Shown in pieces: positions 36,491-50,371 of a stretch of DNA of 64,000 nucleotides. A model generated the notes under the pieces. It was not told where the DNA came from and did no database searches. It saw only the letters and a program-made list of their open reading frames with translations. This stretch comes from an uncultured Alistipes sp. (GTDB taxonomy: Bacteria > Bacteroidota > Bacteroidia > Bacteroidales > Rikenellaceae): positions 1 through 64,000 of the forward strand of contig CASDSD010000025.1 of the NCBI GenBank assembly GCA_949283205.1, written 5' to 3'. The number at the start of each line of letters is the position of its first letter. Position 1 is the stretch's first letter. The position numbers and the translations under genes are program-made.

Positions 36491-36523
36491 TGAAAAGAGG
36501 CGGCTCCTCGGGCTGCCTCTTTA
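36491..36523 (+). terminator. partial terminator between tuf and tRNA-Trp
   Basis: AAAGAGGC and GCCTCTTT flank a GC-rich loop and are followed by ATT. The short U-run suggests partial termination or an RNA-processing site, leaving read-through into tRNA-Trp and secE. Confidence 0.6.
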
Positions 36524-36525
36524 TT

Positions 36526-36596
36526 AGGAGCATAGTTCAAGGGTAGAATAGCGGTCTCCAAAACCGTTGATGGGAGTTCGAATCTCTCTGCTCCTG
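36526..36596 (+). tRNA. tRNA-Trp (CCA)
   Basis: Acceptor AGGAGCA/TGCTCCT, anticodon loop CTCCAAA, T-loop TTCGAAT, discriminator G. A tRNA-Trp between tuf and secE is a conserved arrangement in many bacteria. Confidence 0.96.
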
Positions 36597-36615
36597 CAAA
36601 TTAAAAGAAAACGTT

Positions 36616-36813
36616 ATGTTCAATTACGTAAAAGAATCCTATAACGAGCTTGTTCATAAGATGTCTTGGCCGTCGTTCGCACAGTTGCAGAACTCAACGA
36701 TCGTAGTCCTGGTGGCTTCGGTCATTTTTGCGCTTGTGGTGCTGGTTATGGATATCTCATTCGAGAACATCATGGCTGCAATCTACGACACGTTGGGAAA
36801 TCTTGGTCGTTAA
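36616..36813 (+). CDS. secE: preprotein translocase subunit SecE
   Basis: A 65-residue single-TM subunit of the SecYEG channel. An amphipathic N-terminal helix (VKESYNELVHKMSWPS) leads into one TM helix at about residues 32-55. This is the short form usual in Bacteroidetes. It lies 20 bp after tRNA-Trp and 18 bp before nusG. Confidence 0.95.
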   Translation: MFNYVKESYNELVHKMSWPSFAQLQNSTIVVLVASVIFALVVLVMDISFENIMAAIYDTLGNLGR

Positions 36814-36831
36814 TTGTTTTTTCAGAAGACG

Positions 36832-37392
36832 ATGAGCGAAATTAAGAAAGAGTGGTATGTCATCCGCGCCATAGGCGGTAAGGAGCATAAGGTCAAAGAG
36901 TATATCGAGTCCGAGGTGCGCCACAACCATCTGGAAGAGTATATCTCGCAGATACTCATTCCGTCGGAGAAGGTATATACCATTCGCAACGGCAAGAAGA
37001 TCTCGAAGGAGAGAATCTCTTACCCGGGATACGTGTTGATAGAAGCAGCTTTCGTAGGACAGATACCGATTATCATTCGCAATACGCCCAATGTTCTGGG
37101 ATTCCTCGGCGATACCAAGGAGGACAGCCGCAAGATGATAGCAACGCCTCTGCGTCCACAGGAGGTGAGCCGCATCCTCGGCCGTGTCGATGAACTCAGC
37201 GAGCAGGGCGAAGAGAACGAGGTTCCATTTGTTGTCGGCGAGATCGTCAAGGTTACGGACGGTCCGTTCTCAAGCTTCCAAGGTACTATTGAGGCAGTCG
37301 ACAACGAACGCAAGAAACTGACGGTCTCGGTGAAGATATTCGGCCGCAAGACTCCTATGGAGTTGAGCTTTATGCAAGTTGAAAAAGAATAA
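36832..37392 (+). CDS. nusG: transcription termination/antitermination factor NusG
   Basis: A 186-residue protein with an NGN domain (WYVIRAIGGKEHKVKEYIE) that binds RNA polymerase and a C-terminal KOW domain (VKVTDGPFSSFQGTIEAVD) that contacts Rho or ribosomal protein S10. The start at 36832 gives MSEIKKEWYV; an in-frame codon 18 bp upstream gives a non-conserved extension. Confidence 0.97.
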   Translation: MSEIKKEWYVIRAIGGKEHKVKEYIESEVRHNHLEEYISQILIPSEKVYTIRNGKKISKERISYPGYVLIEAAFVGQIPIIIRNTPNVLGFLGDTKEDSRKMIATPLRPQEVSRILGRVDELSEQGEENEVPFVVGEIVKVTDGPFSSFQGTIEAVDNERKKLTVSVKIFGRKTPMELSFMQVEKE

Positions 37393-37408
37393 TTAACCAA
37401 GGAAAATT

Positions 37409-37849
37409 ATGGCAAAAGAGGTTGCTGCATTTATCAAATTGCAGATCAAAGGTGGTGCTGCCAATCCTTCGCCTCCGGTCGGCCCTGCGCTGGGTTCCAA
37501 GGGAGTCAACATTATGGACTTCTGCAAGCAATTCAACGCACGCACGCAGGACAAGGCAGGCAAGGTTCTTCCAGTCATCATTACAGTTTATAGCGATAAG
37601 TCGTTTGACTTTGTTGTAAAACAGCCGCCCGTAGCCATCCAGCTCAAGGAAGCAGCCAAGATCAAGAGCGGATCAGCGCAGCCCAACCGTACGAAGGTTG
37701 CGGAGATCACGTGGGATCAGGTCAAGGCTATCGCCGAGGACAAGATGCCGGATCTTAACTGCTTTACCATCGAAGCCGCAATGCGTATGGTAGCCGGTAC
37801 TGCACGCAGTATGGGTATCAACGTAGTGGGGGAATTTCCTAACAAGTAA
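37409..37849 (+). CDS. rplK: 50S ribosomal protein L11
   Basis: A 146-residue protein of the GTPase-associated centre. The N-terminal [19 protein letters not shown] and the C-terminal RNA-binding domain (MNC-type sequence ending [14 protein letters not shown]) are standard. It is the substrate of PrmA, whose gene is at 14.3 kb. It lies 16 bp after nusG and 12 bp before rplA. Confidence 0.98.
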   Translation: MAKEVAAFIKLQIKGGAANPSPPVGPALGSKGVNIMDFCKQFNARTQDKAGKVLPVIITVYSDKSFDFVVKQPPVAIQLKEAAKIKSGSAQPNRTKVAEITWDQVKAIAEDKMPDLNCFTIEAAMRMVAGTARSMGINVVGEFPNK

Positions 37850-37861
37850 TCAAGTGACGAG

Positions 37862-38560
37862 ATGAGCAAGTTGACAAAGAATCAAAAGGCAGCCTACGCA
37901 AAGGTCGAGCCCCACAAGGCATACAAGCTTTCCGAGGCGGCATCTCTTCTGAAGGAAATTACCTTTACGAAATTTGATGCTTCGGTAGACGTCGACGTTC
38001 GTCTGGGCGTCGATCCTCGTAAGGCCAACCAGATGGTGCGCGGCGTTGTTACGCTGCCCCACGGTACGGGCAAGACGGTTCGCGTGCTGGTACTCTGTAC
38101 TCCCGAGAAGGAGGCCGAGGCCACGGCAGCCGGTGCCGACTATGTAGGTCTGGACGAGTATGTCGATAAGATCAAGAGCGGTTGGACCGATGTAGACGTA
38201 ATCATTTGTACCCCCAACGTCATGGGCAAGGTCGGATCGCTGGGACGAATCCTGGGTCCCCGCGGCCTTATGCCGAACCCCAAGACGGGTACCGTTACGA
38301 TGGATCTGGCCAAGGCCGTCAGCGAGGTTAAGGCCGGAAAGATCGACTTCAAGGTCGACAAGTACGGTATCATCCACACGTCGGTGGGTAAGATCTCATT
38401 CACTCCCGAGCAGATCGTAGACAACGCGAAGGAGGTAATAAACACTATCATCAAGCTGAAGCCGTCTGCCGCAAAGGGCGCGTACGTGTTGAGCATCTAT
38501 CTCTCGACGACGATGAGCCCGGGTGTGCAGATCGATCCCAAGTCAGTAGAAACCAAGTAA
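37862..38560 (+). CDS. rplA: 50S ribosomal protein L1
   Basis: A 232-residue L1-stalk protein. The conserved [20 protein letters not shown] near residue 45 and [14 protein letters not shown] near residue 130 are present. In many bacteria L1 represses its own L11-L1 operon; a repressor-binding structure upstream of rplK was not identified here. Confidence 0.98.
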   Translation: MSKLTKNQKAAYAKVEPHKAYKLSEAASLLKEITFTKFDASVDVDVRLGVDPRKANQMVRGVVTLPHGTGKTVRVLVLCTPEKEAEATAAGADYVGLDEYVDKIKSGWTDVDVIICTPNVMGKVGSLGRILGPRGLMPNPKTGTVTMDLAKAVSEVKAGKIDFKVDKYGIIHTSVGKISFTPEQIVDNAKEVINTIIKLKPSAAKGAYVLSIYLSTTMSPGVQIDPKSVETK

Positions 38561-38578
38561 AAGAGGGAGGATAACGAT

Positions 38579-39103
38579 ATGACAAGAGAAGAGAAACTGG
38601 CCGTTATCAACGGTCTTACGGAGCAGCTCAATCAGTACCCTCACTTCTATATTACCAACATCGAGTCTTTGAACGCCGAGCAGACCGCCTCGCTGCGCCG
38701 CAAGTGCTTCGAGAACGGCATCAAGCTGGTCGTTGTAAAGAACACGCTGTTGACCAAGGCTCTGGAGCGCGCCGAGAAGGCCGAGGCGGAGCTGGTCGGA
38801 GTACTCGAGGGTTCTACGTCGGTGATGTTCACCGAAACGGGTAAGGCGCCCGCCGTAGTTATAAAGGAGTTCCGCAAGTCATGCGACAAGCCCGTACTGA
38901 AGGCTGCGTATGTCGAGGGGTGCGTATATGTGGGCGACAATCAGATCGAGACGCTTTGCAACATCAAGAGCCGCGAGGAGCTTATCGGCGACATCGTATC
39001 GCTGCTGCAGTCTCCGGCGAAGAATGTTATTTCCGCATTGCAGGCTAATGCGGGTCAGAAGATTGCCGGCTTAGTGAAGGCACTCGAAGAGAGAAACAAT
39101 TAA
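38579..39103 (+). CDS. rplJ: 50S ribosomal protein L10
   Basis: A 174-residue stalk-base protein that binds 23S rRNA and carries L7/L12 dimers on its C-terminal helix (ALQANAGQKIAGLVKAL). It starts 18 bp after rplA, too close for the classical L10 leader, so autoregulation through a long leader is not apparent. Confidence 0.97.
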   Translation: MTREEKLAVINGLTEQLNQYPHFYITNIESLNAEQTASLRRKCFENGIKLVVVKNTLLTKALERAEKAEAELVGVLEGSTSVMFTETGKAPAVVIKEFRKSCDKPVLKAAYVEGCVYVGDNQIETLCNIKSREELIGDIVSLLQSPAKNVISALQANAGQKIAGLVKALEERNN

Positions 39104-39142
39104 TCAAAACAAAAACAAAATTTAAAAAAAAGTTATACAACT

Positions 39143-39517
39143 ATGGCAGATGTTAAGGTATTAGCTGAAGAATTGGTAAATTTGACAGTTAAGGAGGTAA
39201 ATGAATTGGCTACTATCCTCAAGGAGGAGTACGGAATCGAGCCGGCTGCTGCAGCTGTTGCAGTTGCTGCCCCTGCTGCCGCAGGTGAGGCCGCTGCTGC
39301 CGAGAAGAGCACGTTCGATGTAATTCTGGTAAACGCCGGTCAGGCAAAGCTCCAGGTTATCAAGGCCGTTAAGGACATCGCAGGTCTTTCGCTGGGCGAT
39401 GCCAAGGCACTCGTAGACGGCGCTCCCAAGGCTGTTAAGGAGGGCGTATCGAAGGAGGAGGCCGAGTCTGTAAAGGCTACTCTTGAGGAGGCTGGTGCTG
39501 AAGTTGAGGTTAAGTAG
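39143..39517 (+). CDS. rplL: 50S ribosomal protein L7/L12
   Basis: A 124-residue acidic stalk protein: N-terminal dimerisation domain, an Ala-rich hinge (residues about 33-53) and the C-terminal factor-binding domain with [18 protein letters not shown]. It lies 39 bp after rplJ in an A-rich spacer and is followed by the structured rplL-rpoB gap. Confidence 0.98.
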   Translation: MADVKVLAEELVNLTVKEVNELATILKEEYGIEPAAAAVAVAAPAAAGEAAAAEKSTFDVILVNAGQAKLQVIKAVKDIAGLSLGDAKALVDGAPKAVKEGVSKEEAESVKATLEEAGAEVEVK

Positions 39518-39548
39518 TTACATTGCTTATAAAGTTTCAGACAACTCG

Positions 39549-39734
39549 GGTATAGAGCTTACACGCCCGTGTAAGCCCTATACCTTTTCTGGTCTAAAGT
39601 TCGGGAGTGCCGCCGGAGCTGTGCCCGTACTTTGGTGATTTAGGATGCTCTCAATGTGTATGGTACTTGCACTGAGGGCATTAGCGGGATAAGGAGGCCC
39701 GCTTTTTCGGGGTGCGCACCCCGTGAGTACTCAC
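39549..39734 (+). promoter_or_regulatory. structured rplL-rpoB intergenic region, attenuator-like
   Basis: Several hairpins stand in series. H1 (39549-39584) is a 15-bp stem with one mismatch, GGTATAG-GCTTACAC/GTGTAAGC-CTATACC, followed by TTTT. H2 (39596-39633) pairs AAAGT-CGGG with CCCG-ACTTT. H3 (39645-39681) pairs ATGCTCTCA with TGAGGGCAT. H4 (39684-39707) pairs AGCGGG with CCCGCT, then TTTT. Two adjacent perfect palindromes end the series (39708-39723, 39723-39734). H1 and H4 look like terminators, which would lower rpoBC relative to rplJL, as the known E. coli attenuator does. Confidence 0.75.
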
Positions 39735-39756
39735 ACTTCAACAAAACTGATTTAAG

Positions 39757-42700
39757 ATGTCCACATCAAAACAACAACAAAGAATTAGCTTCTCTACGGT
39801 CAAGAACAGGGTTCCCTATCCCGACCTGCTGGAGGTACAGCTTAAATCATTCCGCGATTTTTTCCAGATGGACACGACGGCCGAGAACCGCAAGAACGAA
39901 GGCCTCTACAAAGTGTTTCAGGAGAATTTTCCCATCACCGACACCCGGAACAACTTCGTTCTGGAGTTCATCGATTACTATATTGATCCGCCCCGTTACT
40001 CGATCGAGGAGTGTCTCGAGCGCGGCCTTACCTACAGTGTGCCTCTGAAGGCCAAGCTGAAGCTCTATTGCACGGACGAAGAGCATGAGGATTTCGGCGT
40101 GGTGGTGCAGGACGTCTATTTCGGCACTATACCCTACATGACCGAGCGCGGTACGTTCGTCTTCAACGGCGCGGAGCGTGTGATCGTGTCGCAGCTGCAC
40201 CGTTCGCCGGGCGTATTCTTCGGCCAGAGCATGCACACCAACGGCACCAAGCTCTATTCGGCGCGTATCATCCCCTTCAAGGGCTCGTGGATAGAGTTCG
40301 CCACGGACATCAACAACGTGATGTATGCCTACATCGACCGCAAGAAGAAGTTGCCCGTCACGACGCTTCTGCGTGCGATAGGATTCGAGACCGACCAGCA
40401 GATCCTCGAGATATTCGATCTGGCCGACGAGGTGAAGGTTACCAAGAGCAATCTCAAGAAGGCCGTAGGCCGCAAGTTGGCGGCGCGCGTGCTGTCGAGC
40501 TGGGTCGAGGACTTCGTGGACGAGGATACGGGCGAGGTGGTTTCGATCGAGCGAAACAACGTCATCGTCGACCGTGAGGTGGAGCTCACGGAGGAGCATA
40601 TCGACGCCATCATCGAGAGCGGCGCCAAGACCATCCTGCTGCACAAGGAGAATGCGTCGGGCATCGACTTCTCGATCATATACAACACCCTGCAGAAGGA
40701 TCCCTGCAACTCCGAAAAGGAGGCCGTAGTATACATCTACAGGCAGCTGCGCGCCTCGGAGCCGCCCGATGAGGCGACGGCCCGCGACGTCATAGACAAG
40801 CTCTTCTTCTCGGACAAGCGCTACGATCTGGGCAATGTGGGTCGTTACCGCATAAATACGAAACTCAATCTCGACATCGACCCCTCGATCCGCATCCTTA
40901 CGCGCGAGGACATCATCGAGATCATCAAATATCTCATCCAGCTCATCAACTCGAAGGCCGAGGTGGATGATATCGACCACCTGTCGAACCGCCGTGTGCG
41001 CACCGTGGGCGAGCAGCTTGCCAACCAGTTCTCGGTGGGCCTGATGCGTATGGCCCGCACCATCCGCGAGAGGATGAACGTGCGCGACAACGAGGATTTC
41101 ACGCCGGTGGATCTGATCAATGCCAAGACGCTGTCGAGCGTCGTGAACTCGTTCTTCGGCACGAGCCAGCTCTCGCAGTTCATGGACCAGATCAACCCGC
41201 TGGCCGAGATCACGAACAAGCGTCGTCTCTCGGCGCTCGGCCCGGGCGGTCTGTCGCGTGACCGCGCCGGATTCGAGGTGCGCGACGTGCACTACACGCA
41301 CTACGGACGTCTCTGCCCGATCGAGTCTCCCGAGGGCCCGAACATCGGTCTGATCTCGTCGCTGTGCGTCTATGCGAAGATTTCGGACATGGGCTTCATC
41401 GAGACTCCGTACCGTACGGTAACGGACGGCAAGGTCGACATGGACAATTCGCATATCAAATACTACTCGGCGGAGGCCGAGGACGGCCATGTGGTGGCTC
41501 AGTCTAACGAGCCTATCGACGACGAGGGCAACTTCATCAACGGCGACCGTATCAAGGCGCGTGAGGGAGCCGATTTCCCCGTGGTGACGGCGAAGGATGT
41601 GACGCTCATGGACGTTGCGCCCAACCAGATCGCTTCGATTGCGGCCAGCCTGATTCCCTTCCTGGAGCACGACGATGCCAACCGTGCCCTGATGGGATCG
41701 AACATGATGCGCCAGGCCGTGCCTCTGATCACGTGCGAGGCGCCCATCGTGGGCACCGGCATCGAGAAGGACATGATCATCGACAGCCGCATACAGATCG
41801 TGGCGGAGGGCGACGGCGAGGTTGTCTTCTCGGACGCCACGAAGATACAGATCAAGTACGAGCGTACGGAGGAGGAGCGAATCTGTTCGTTCGATCCCGA
41901 GGTCACGACCTATACGTTGCCGCGTTTCCGCCGCACGAACCAGAATACGACGGTGACGCTGAAGCCTGTCGTACTGACGGGCGAGCACGTCACCAAGGGT
42001 CAGATCCTGACGGAGGGCTACTCGACGCAGAACGGCGAGCTGGCTCTGGGCCGCAACCTGAAGGTGGCCTTCATGCCCTGGAAGGGTTACAACTTCGAGG
42101 ATGCCATCGTCATCTCGGAGCGCATCCAGCGTGAGGATATCTTTACGTCGGTACACGTGGACGAGTACATCATGGAGGTTCGCGATACCAAGCGCGGTGT
42201 CGAGGAGCTCACCTCGGACATCCCCAACGTAAGCGAGGACGCCACGAAGGATCTGGATGCCAACGGTATCATCCGTATCGGCGCCGAGGTCAACCCGGGC
42301 GACATCCTTATCGGAAAGATCACCCCGAAGGGCGAGAGCGATCCTTCGCCCGAGGAGAAGCTTCTGCGTGCGATCTTCGGTGACAAGGCCGGGGACGTGA
42401 AGGATGCGTCGCTCAAGGCGCAGCCGTCGCTGCACGGTGTGGTCATCGACACGAAGCTCTACAGCCACGCCCAGAAGGAGAAGAAGAGCAAGGCGGCGGA
42501 GCGTGCGCAGCTCGAGCAGCTGGACGAGAAGTTCGCCGGCGAGATATCGGAGCTGACGAAGATCCTCGTAGGCAAGCTGTGGACTCTGGTCGAGGGCAGG
42601 GTCGTTGCCAACGTATCGGATTACTTCGGCGTGGAGCTGTATGCTCCGGGAACGAAGTTCTCGCAGAAGATGCTCGAGGATATCGCCATGCGCGACAAGG

Positions 42701-43614
42701 ACGAGAAGACGGGCGTGGTTACGGGTTACCTGAACCTCGGCAGCTGCAAGTGGACCGGCGACGAGCATCTCGACTCGCTTATCGAGACCACGGTGAACAA
42801 TTATATCATCGAGTGGAAGAAGGCCGATGCCCGCATCAAGCGCGAGAAGTACAACTTTACCAACGGTGACGAGCTCCCGACATCGGGCGTTATCCAGATG
42901 GCGAAGGTATATGTGGCCAAGAAGCGCAAGCTGAAGGTGGGTGACAAGATGGCGGGACGTCACGGTAACAAGGGTATCGTGGCGAAGGTTGTCCGCGACG
43001 AGGACATGCCGTTCCTGGAGGACGGTACCATCGTGGATATCTGTCTGAACCCGCTGGGCGTGCCTTCGCGAATGAACCTTGGACAGATCTACGAGACTGT
43101 TCTGGGCTGGGCCGGCCGCGAGCTGGGTCTCAAGTTCGCCACGCCGATCTTCGACGGAGCCTCGCTCGACCAGATCAACGAATATACGGCCAAGGCGGGT
43201 GTGCCGCGCAGCGGCCGCACCTACCTCTATGACGGCGGCACGGGCGAGAAGTTCGACCAGCCGGCCACGGTGGGCGTGATCTACATGCTTAAGCTGGGCC
43301 ACATGATCGACGACAAGATGCATGCCCGTTCGATCGGTCCCTACTCGCTCATCACGCAGCAGCCCCTGGGCGGTAAGGCCCAGTTCGGAGGCCAGCGTTT
43401 CGGTGAGATGGAGGTATGGGCTCTTGAGGGCTTCGGCGCCGCCAATATCCTTCAGGAGATCCTCACCATCAAGTCGGATGACGTGACGGGCCGTGCGAAG
43501 GCATACGAGGCCATCGTCAAGGGTGACAACCTGCCCAAGCCGGGCGTGCCGGAGGCCATGAACGTGCTGCTGCACGAGCTGCGCGGACTGGCTCTGTCGG
43601 TGAAACTCGAATAA
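39757..43614 (+). CDS. rpoB: RNA polymerase beta subunit
   Basis: A 1285-residue core subunit. The rifampicin-pocket stretch is intact ([20 protein letters not shown], then [20 protein letters not shown]), as are [18 protein letters not shown] and the C-terminal [18 protein letters not shown]. The length is typical of Bacteroidetes. It is preceded by the attenuator-like region and followed by rpoC after 39 bp. Confidence 0.99.
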   Translation: MSTSKQQQRISFSTVKNRVPYPDLLEVQLKSFRDFFQMDTTAENRKNEGLYKVFQENFPITDTRNNFVLEFIDYYIDPPRYSIEECLERGLTYSVPLKAKLKLYCTDEEHEDFGVVVQDVYFGTIPYMTERGTFVFNGAERVIVSQLHRSPGVFFGQSMHTNGTKLYSARIIPFKGSWIEFATDINNVMYAYIDRKKKLPVTTLLRAIGFETDQQILEIFDLADEVKVTKSNLKKAVGRKLAARVLSSWVEDFVDEDTGEVVSIERNNVIVDREVELTEEHIDAIIESGAKTILLHKENASGIDFSIIYNTLQKDPCNSEKEAVVYIYRQLRASEPPDEATARDVIDKLFFSDKRYDLGNVGRYRINTKLNLDIDPSIRILTREDIIEIIKYLIQLINSKAEVDDIDHLSNRRVRTVGEQLANQFSVGLMRMARTIRERMNVRDNEDFTPVDLINAKTLSSVVNSFFGTSQLSQFMDQINPLAEITNKRRLSALGPGGLSRDRAGFEVRDVHYTHYGRLCPIESPEGPNIGLISSLCVYAKISDMGFIETPYRTVTDGKVDMDNSHIKYYSAEAEDGHVVAQSNEPIDDEGNFINGDRIKAREGADFPVVTAKDVTLMDVAPNQIASIAASLIPFLEHDDANRALMGSNMMRQAVPLITCEAPIVGTGIEKDMIIDSRIQIVAEGDGEVVFSDATKIQIKYERTEEERICSFDPEVTTYTLPRFRRTNQNTTVTLKPVVLTGEHVTKGQILTEGYSTQNGELALGRNLKVAFMPWKGYNFEDAIVISERIQREDIFTSVHVDEYIMEVRDTKRGVEELTSDIPNVSEDATKDLDANGIIRIGAEVNPGDILIGKITPKGESDPSPEEKLLRAIFGDKAGDVKDASLKAQPSLHGVVIDTKLYSHAQKEKKSKAAERAQLEQLDEKFAGEISELTKILVGKLWTLVEGRVVANVSDYFGVELYAPGTKFSQKMLEDIAMRDKDEKTGVVTGYLNLGSCKWTGDEHLDSLIETTVNNYIIEWKKADARIKREKYNFTNGDELPTSGVIQMAKVYVAKKRKLKVGDKMAGRHGNKGIVAKVVRDEDMPFLEDGTIVDICLNPLGVPSRMNLGQIYETVLGWAGRELGLKFATPIFDGASLDQINEYTAKAGVPRSGRTYLYDGGTGEKFDQPATVGVIYMLKLGHMIDDKMHARSIGPYSLITQQPLGGKAQFGGQRFGEMEVWALEGFGAANILQEILTIKSDDVTGRAKAYEAIVKGDNLPKPGVPEAMNVLLHELRGLALSVKLE

Positions 43615-43653
43615 GATGAAGGTGTGGTACAATTAAAGTAAAGATTTCGAATT

Positions 43654-47922
<4,269 letters not shown>

Positions 47923-47944
47923 CGGGGTGCGATGACAGAAGAGA

Positions 47945-47982
47945 ACGGGTCGTCCGCATCGGCGGACGGCCCGTCTTTTTTT
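47945..47982 (+). terminator. terminator after rpoC
   Basis: ACGGG-CGTCCGC pairs with GCGGACG-CCCGT across an ATCG loop (one T/G pair), followed by CTTTTTTT. It marks the end of the 13-kb plus-strand cluster. Confidence 0.93.
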
Positions 47983-48088
47983 GAGGAGAGGGGGGGGGAG
48001 CGTGCGAACGGGCGTCCGCTCCTTGTCCCGCTCCCTGTTGCCCGTGGCGAAAAAACGGGCCGCGGGCGTATGGCATGACTTTATTTCG

Positions 48089-48096
48089 TATATTTG
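48089..48096 (+). promoter_or_regulatory. -7 box for the EamA gene
   Basis: TATATTTG, 35 bp before the ATG at 48131. Confidence 0.6.
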
Positions 48097-48130
48097 CGGC
48101 CGGTTTGGAACCATATTCACATATCGGGGA

Positions 48131-49042
48131 ATGAAGACGGACGGTACATTGAGTGCATTGCGGGGGCATCTGATGCTTCTCGGCGCCGCGGTGTTGTGGG
48201 GGTGCAACGCCCCGATGATAAAGGATCTGCAGGGGTTGGGCGTGCCGGCCCTGGCCGTGGCCGACATGCGTGCCGTGGGCGCCGCTGTGGCATTCTGGAT
48301 CATGTCGCTCTTCACGGGTGGCGGCGAACGGGTCTCGGTGTCGATGCTGGGGCGGCTGTGTGTGGCGGGTATCCTCTGCATCGTCCTCAACCAGGTGCTC
48401 TTTACCGTCGGCGTGAACTACACCTCGCCGATCGACGCGACGGTGATATCGACGATGCTGCCCATCGTGACGATGATATTTTCCGCGATAATCCTCAAGG
48501 AGGCGATCTCGGGAGCAAAACTCGCAGGCATCCTGGTCGGTGCGGCGGGTGCCGTGACGCTCGTCGCCGGTGGCGGCGGAGCCCTTCTCGGGGGCGGCCT
48601 GGTGGGAGATGCCCTCTGCTTCACGGCGCAGGTGAGCTGTGCGCTCTACATGGTCATCTTCAGCAATACCATACACCGCTACTCGGTCGTGACGCTCATG
48701 AAGTGGCTCTTCCTCTTCGCGGCGATCATCGTGACGATGGTGACGTGGCCCACGGTGGCCGCCGTGGATTACGCCTCGCTGCCGCTGCGGGCGTGGGGCG
48801 AGATGCTCTTCATCGTCTTCGGCGGCACGTTCGTGTCGTATATCTTCTTCACGGGCGGGCAGAAACTGCTGCGCCCCACGGTGGTGAGCATGTACAACTA
48901 CGTGCAGCCGATCGTTGCCACGGTGCTGTCGCTGGCCATGGGCGTAGGCACGTTCGGCTGGGGTAAGCTTGTCTCCATGGCGATGGTCTTCGCCGGGGTA
49001 TATATCGTCACCCATGCGAAGAATTCGCCGGCCAAGGGGTGA
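48131..49042 (+). CDS. EamA/DMT family transporter
   Basis: A 303-residue drug/metabolite-type transporter with ten predicted TM helices in two EamA repeats. The first repeat opens LLGAAVLWGCNAPMIKDL, and the end of helix 4 reads NYTSPIDATVISTMLPIVTM, as is common in this family. The substrate cannot be inferred. I start at 48131, 35 bp after a promoter box; upstream frames lie in the rpoC terminator region. It is monocistronic. Confidence 0.88.
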   Translation: MKTDGTLSALRGHLMLLGAAVLWGCNAPMIKDLQGLGVPALAVADMRAVGAAVAFWIMSLFTGGGERVSVSMLGRLCVAGILCIVLNQVLFTVGVNYTSPIDATVISTMLPIVTMIFSAIILKEAISGAKLAGILVGAAGAVTLVAGGGGALLGGGLVGDALCFTAQVSCALYMVIFSNTIHRYSVVTLMKWLFLFAAIIVTMVTWPTVAAVDYASLPLRAWGEMLFIVFGGTFVSYIFFTGGQKLLRPTVVSMYNYVQPIVATVLSLAMGVGTFGWGKLVSMAMVFAGVYIVTHAKNSPAKG

Positions 49043-49059
49043 TTTTTTGAGAAAATTCG

Positions 49060-49067
49060 TATATTTG
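49060..49067 (+). promoter_or_regulatory. -7 box for tRNA-Arg
   Basis: TATATTTG, 29 bp before the tRNA-Arg gene. Confidence 0.6.
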
Positions 49068-49096
49068 TAGTCGGTGCGTCGGCATCGATGACGGAT

Positions 49097-49168
49097 GGCT
49101 CTATAGTTCAAGGGATAGAACGAGGGTTTCCTAAACCCTAAATTCGCGTTCGAGTCGCGGTGGAGCTA
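49097..49168 (+). tRNA. tRNA-Arg (CCT)
   Basis: A 72-nt cloverleaf with acceptor GGCTCTA/TGGAGCT (two wobble pairs including position 1-72), anticodon loop TTCCTAA and T-loop TTCGAGT. It reads AGG. It has its own promoter and is followed by a structured trailer. Confidence 0.93.
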
Positions 49169-49246
49169 CAACCTTGAAGTGTGAGAAGGTTCCCCGCAAG
49201 GGGGTAAGCGTATGTAGTGACGGCTGTATACGCTTTTTGTTTTTTC
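49169..49246 (+). ncRNA. structured tRNA-Arg trailer ending in a terminator
   Basis: Directly after the tRNA come three hairpins in tandem: AACCTT/AAGGTT (49170-49191), CCCC/GGGG (49192-49204) and AAGCGTAT/ATACGCTT (49206-49235), the last followed by TTTGTTTTTT. The final stem is an intrinsic terminator. The first two give a compact ~70-nt RNA that may simply be the tRNA trailer or a separately stable small RNA. Confidence 0.5.
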
Positions 49247-49322
49247 CTGCGGGGCGGGGGACCGAGTGTTTCATTCACGCGGCGGTGGCCGTGCTGCCGC
49301 GTGGCAAATAAATATTTTGCTT

Positions 49323-50285
49323 ATGAGAGTTTTCAGAGGAGTGAAGGACCTGGGTGATCTCGACGGCGCCCTGCGCGAGGCTTTCGAGATCAAGGCCGAC
49401 CGTTTCAAGTATCATGATCTGGGCCGCAACAAGACCGCGTTGCTCATATTTTTCAACAACAGCCTGCGCACACGCCTCAGCACGCAGAAGGCGGCGATGA
49501 ACCTCGGCATGAACGTCATCGTGCTCGACGTGAACCAGGGGGCATGGAAACTCGAGACCGAGCGCGGCGTGGTGATGGACGGCGACAAGAGCGAGCACCT
49601 GCTCGAGGCGATCCCCGTCATGGGATGTTACTGCGATGTTATCGGAGTGCGGTCGTTCGCCCGCTTCGAGAGCCGCGAGGATGACTACAACGAGAAGATA
49701 CTCAATCAGTTCATACAGTATTCGGGCCGTCCCGTATTCTTCATGGAGAGCGCGACGGTGCATCCCCTGCAGAGCTTTGCCGACCTGATCACCATCGAGG
49801 AGTACAAGGAGTGCAAGCGTCCCAAGGTGGTGATGACGTGGGCGCCGCACCCGAAGGCGCTGCCGCAGGCCGTGCCCAATTCGTTCGCCGAGTGGATGAA
49901 TGCCGCCGATGTCGATTTCGTGATCACCCACCCCGAGGGGTATGAGCTCGACCCGCAGTTCGTGGGCGGTGCGCGCGTGGAGTACGACCAGATGAAGGCT
50001 ATGGAGGGCGCTGATTTCGTCTATGCCAAGAACTGGAGCTGCCCGGGCGTGACGCGCCCCGAGGATTACGGCAAGGTGCTCAACATGGACCGCAGCTGGA
50101 CGGTAGGGGCGCGCCAGATGGCCGTTACGAACAACGCCCGTTTCATGCACTGCCTTCCCGTGCGCCGCAACATGATCGTCACCGACGAGGTTATCGAGAG
50201 TCCGCGCTCGGTGGTTATCCCCGAGGCGGCGAACCGCGAGATCTCGGCTACGGTTGTGCTCAAGCGCATGCTCGAGAGCCTGTGA
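49323..50285 (+). CDS. argF': N-succinylornithine carbamoyltransferase
   Basis: A 320-residue transcarbamylase of the acylornithine branch used for arginine synthesis in Bacteroidetes. The carbamoyl-phosphate loop reads NNSLRTRLSTQK (SxRTR), and HPLQSFAD and MHCLPVRRNM are conserved. Residue 90 (DGDKS90EHLL) is at the position that decides N-acetyl versus N-succinyl specificity: Glu gives acetyl, while Pro or Ser give succinyl in published swaps. Ser here supports succinylornithine. I start at 49323. It is monocistronic with its own terminator. Confidence 0.93.
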   Translation: MRVFRGVKDLGDLDGALREAFEIKADRFKYHDLGRNKTALLIFFNNSLRTRLSTQKAAMNLGMNVIVLDVNQGAWKLETERGVVMDGDKSEHLLEAIPVMGCYCDVIGVRSFARFESREDDYNEKILNQFIQYSGRPVFFMESATVHPLQSFADLITIEEYKECKRPKVVMTWAPHPKALPQAVPNSFAEWMNAADVDFVITHPEGYELDPQFVGGARVEYDQMKAMEGADFVYAKNWSCPGVTRPEDYGKVLNMDRSWTVGARQMAVTNNARFMHCLPVRRNMIVTDEVIESPRSVVIPEAANREISATVVLKRMLESL

Positions 50286-50307
50286 TGCGCCGCAACGGTT
50301 GATATGG

Positions 50308-50337
50308 AAAGGCCCCGCCATCGAGCGGGGCCTTTTT
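50308..50337. terminator. bidirectional terminator
   Basis: AAAGGCCCCGC, a CATCGA loop and GCGGGGCCTTTTT. It serves argF' and the converging BNR-protein gene. Confidence 0.9.
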
Positions 50338-50371
50338 GCATGTTGTACGAAGCCGTTGCGGGTGGGCGGCG

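Noticed and set aside
39847-43632. Long minus-strand open frame opposite rpoB
   Set aside because: Same artefact of strong codon bias; no family resemblance, while rpoB is complete on the plus strand.
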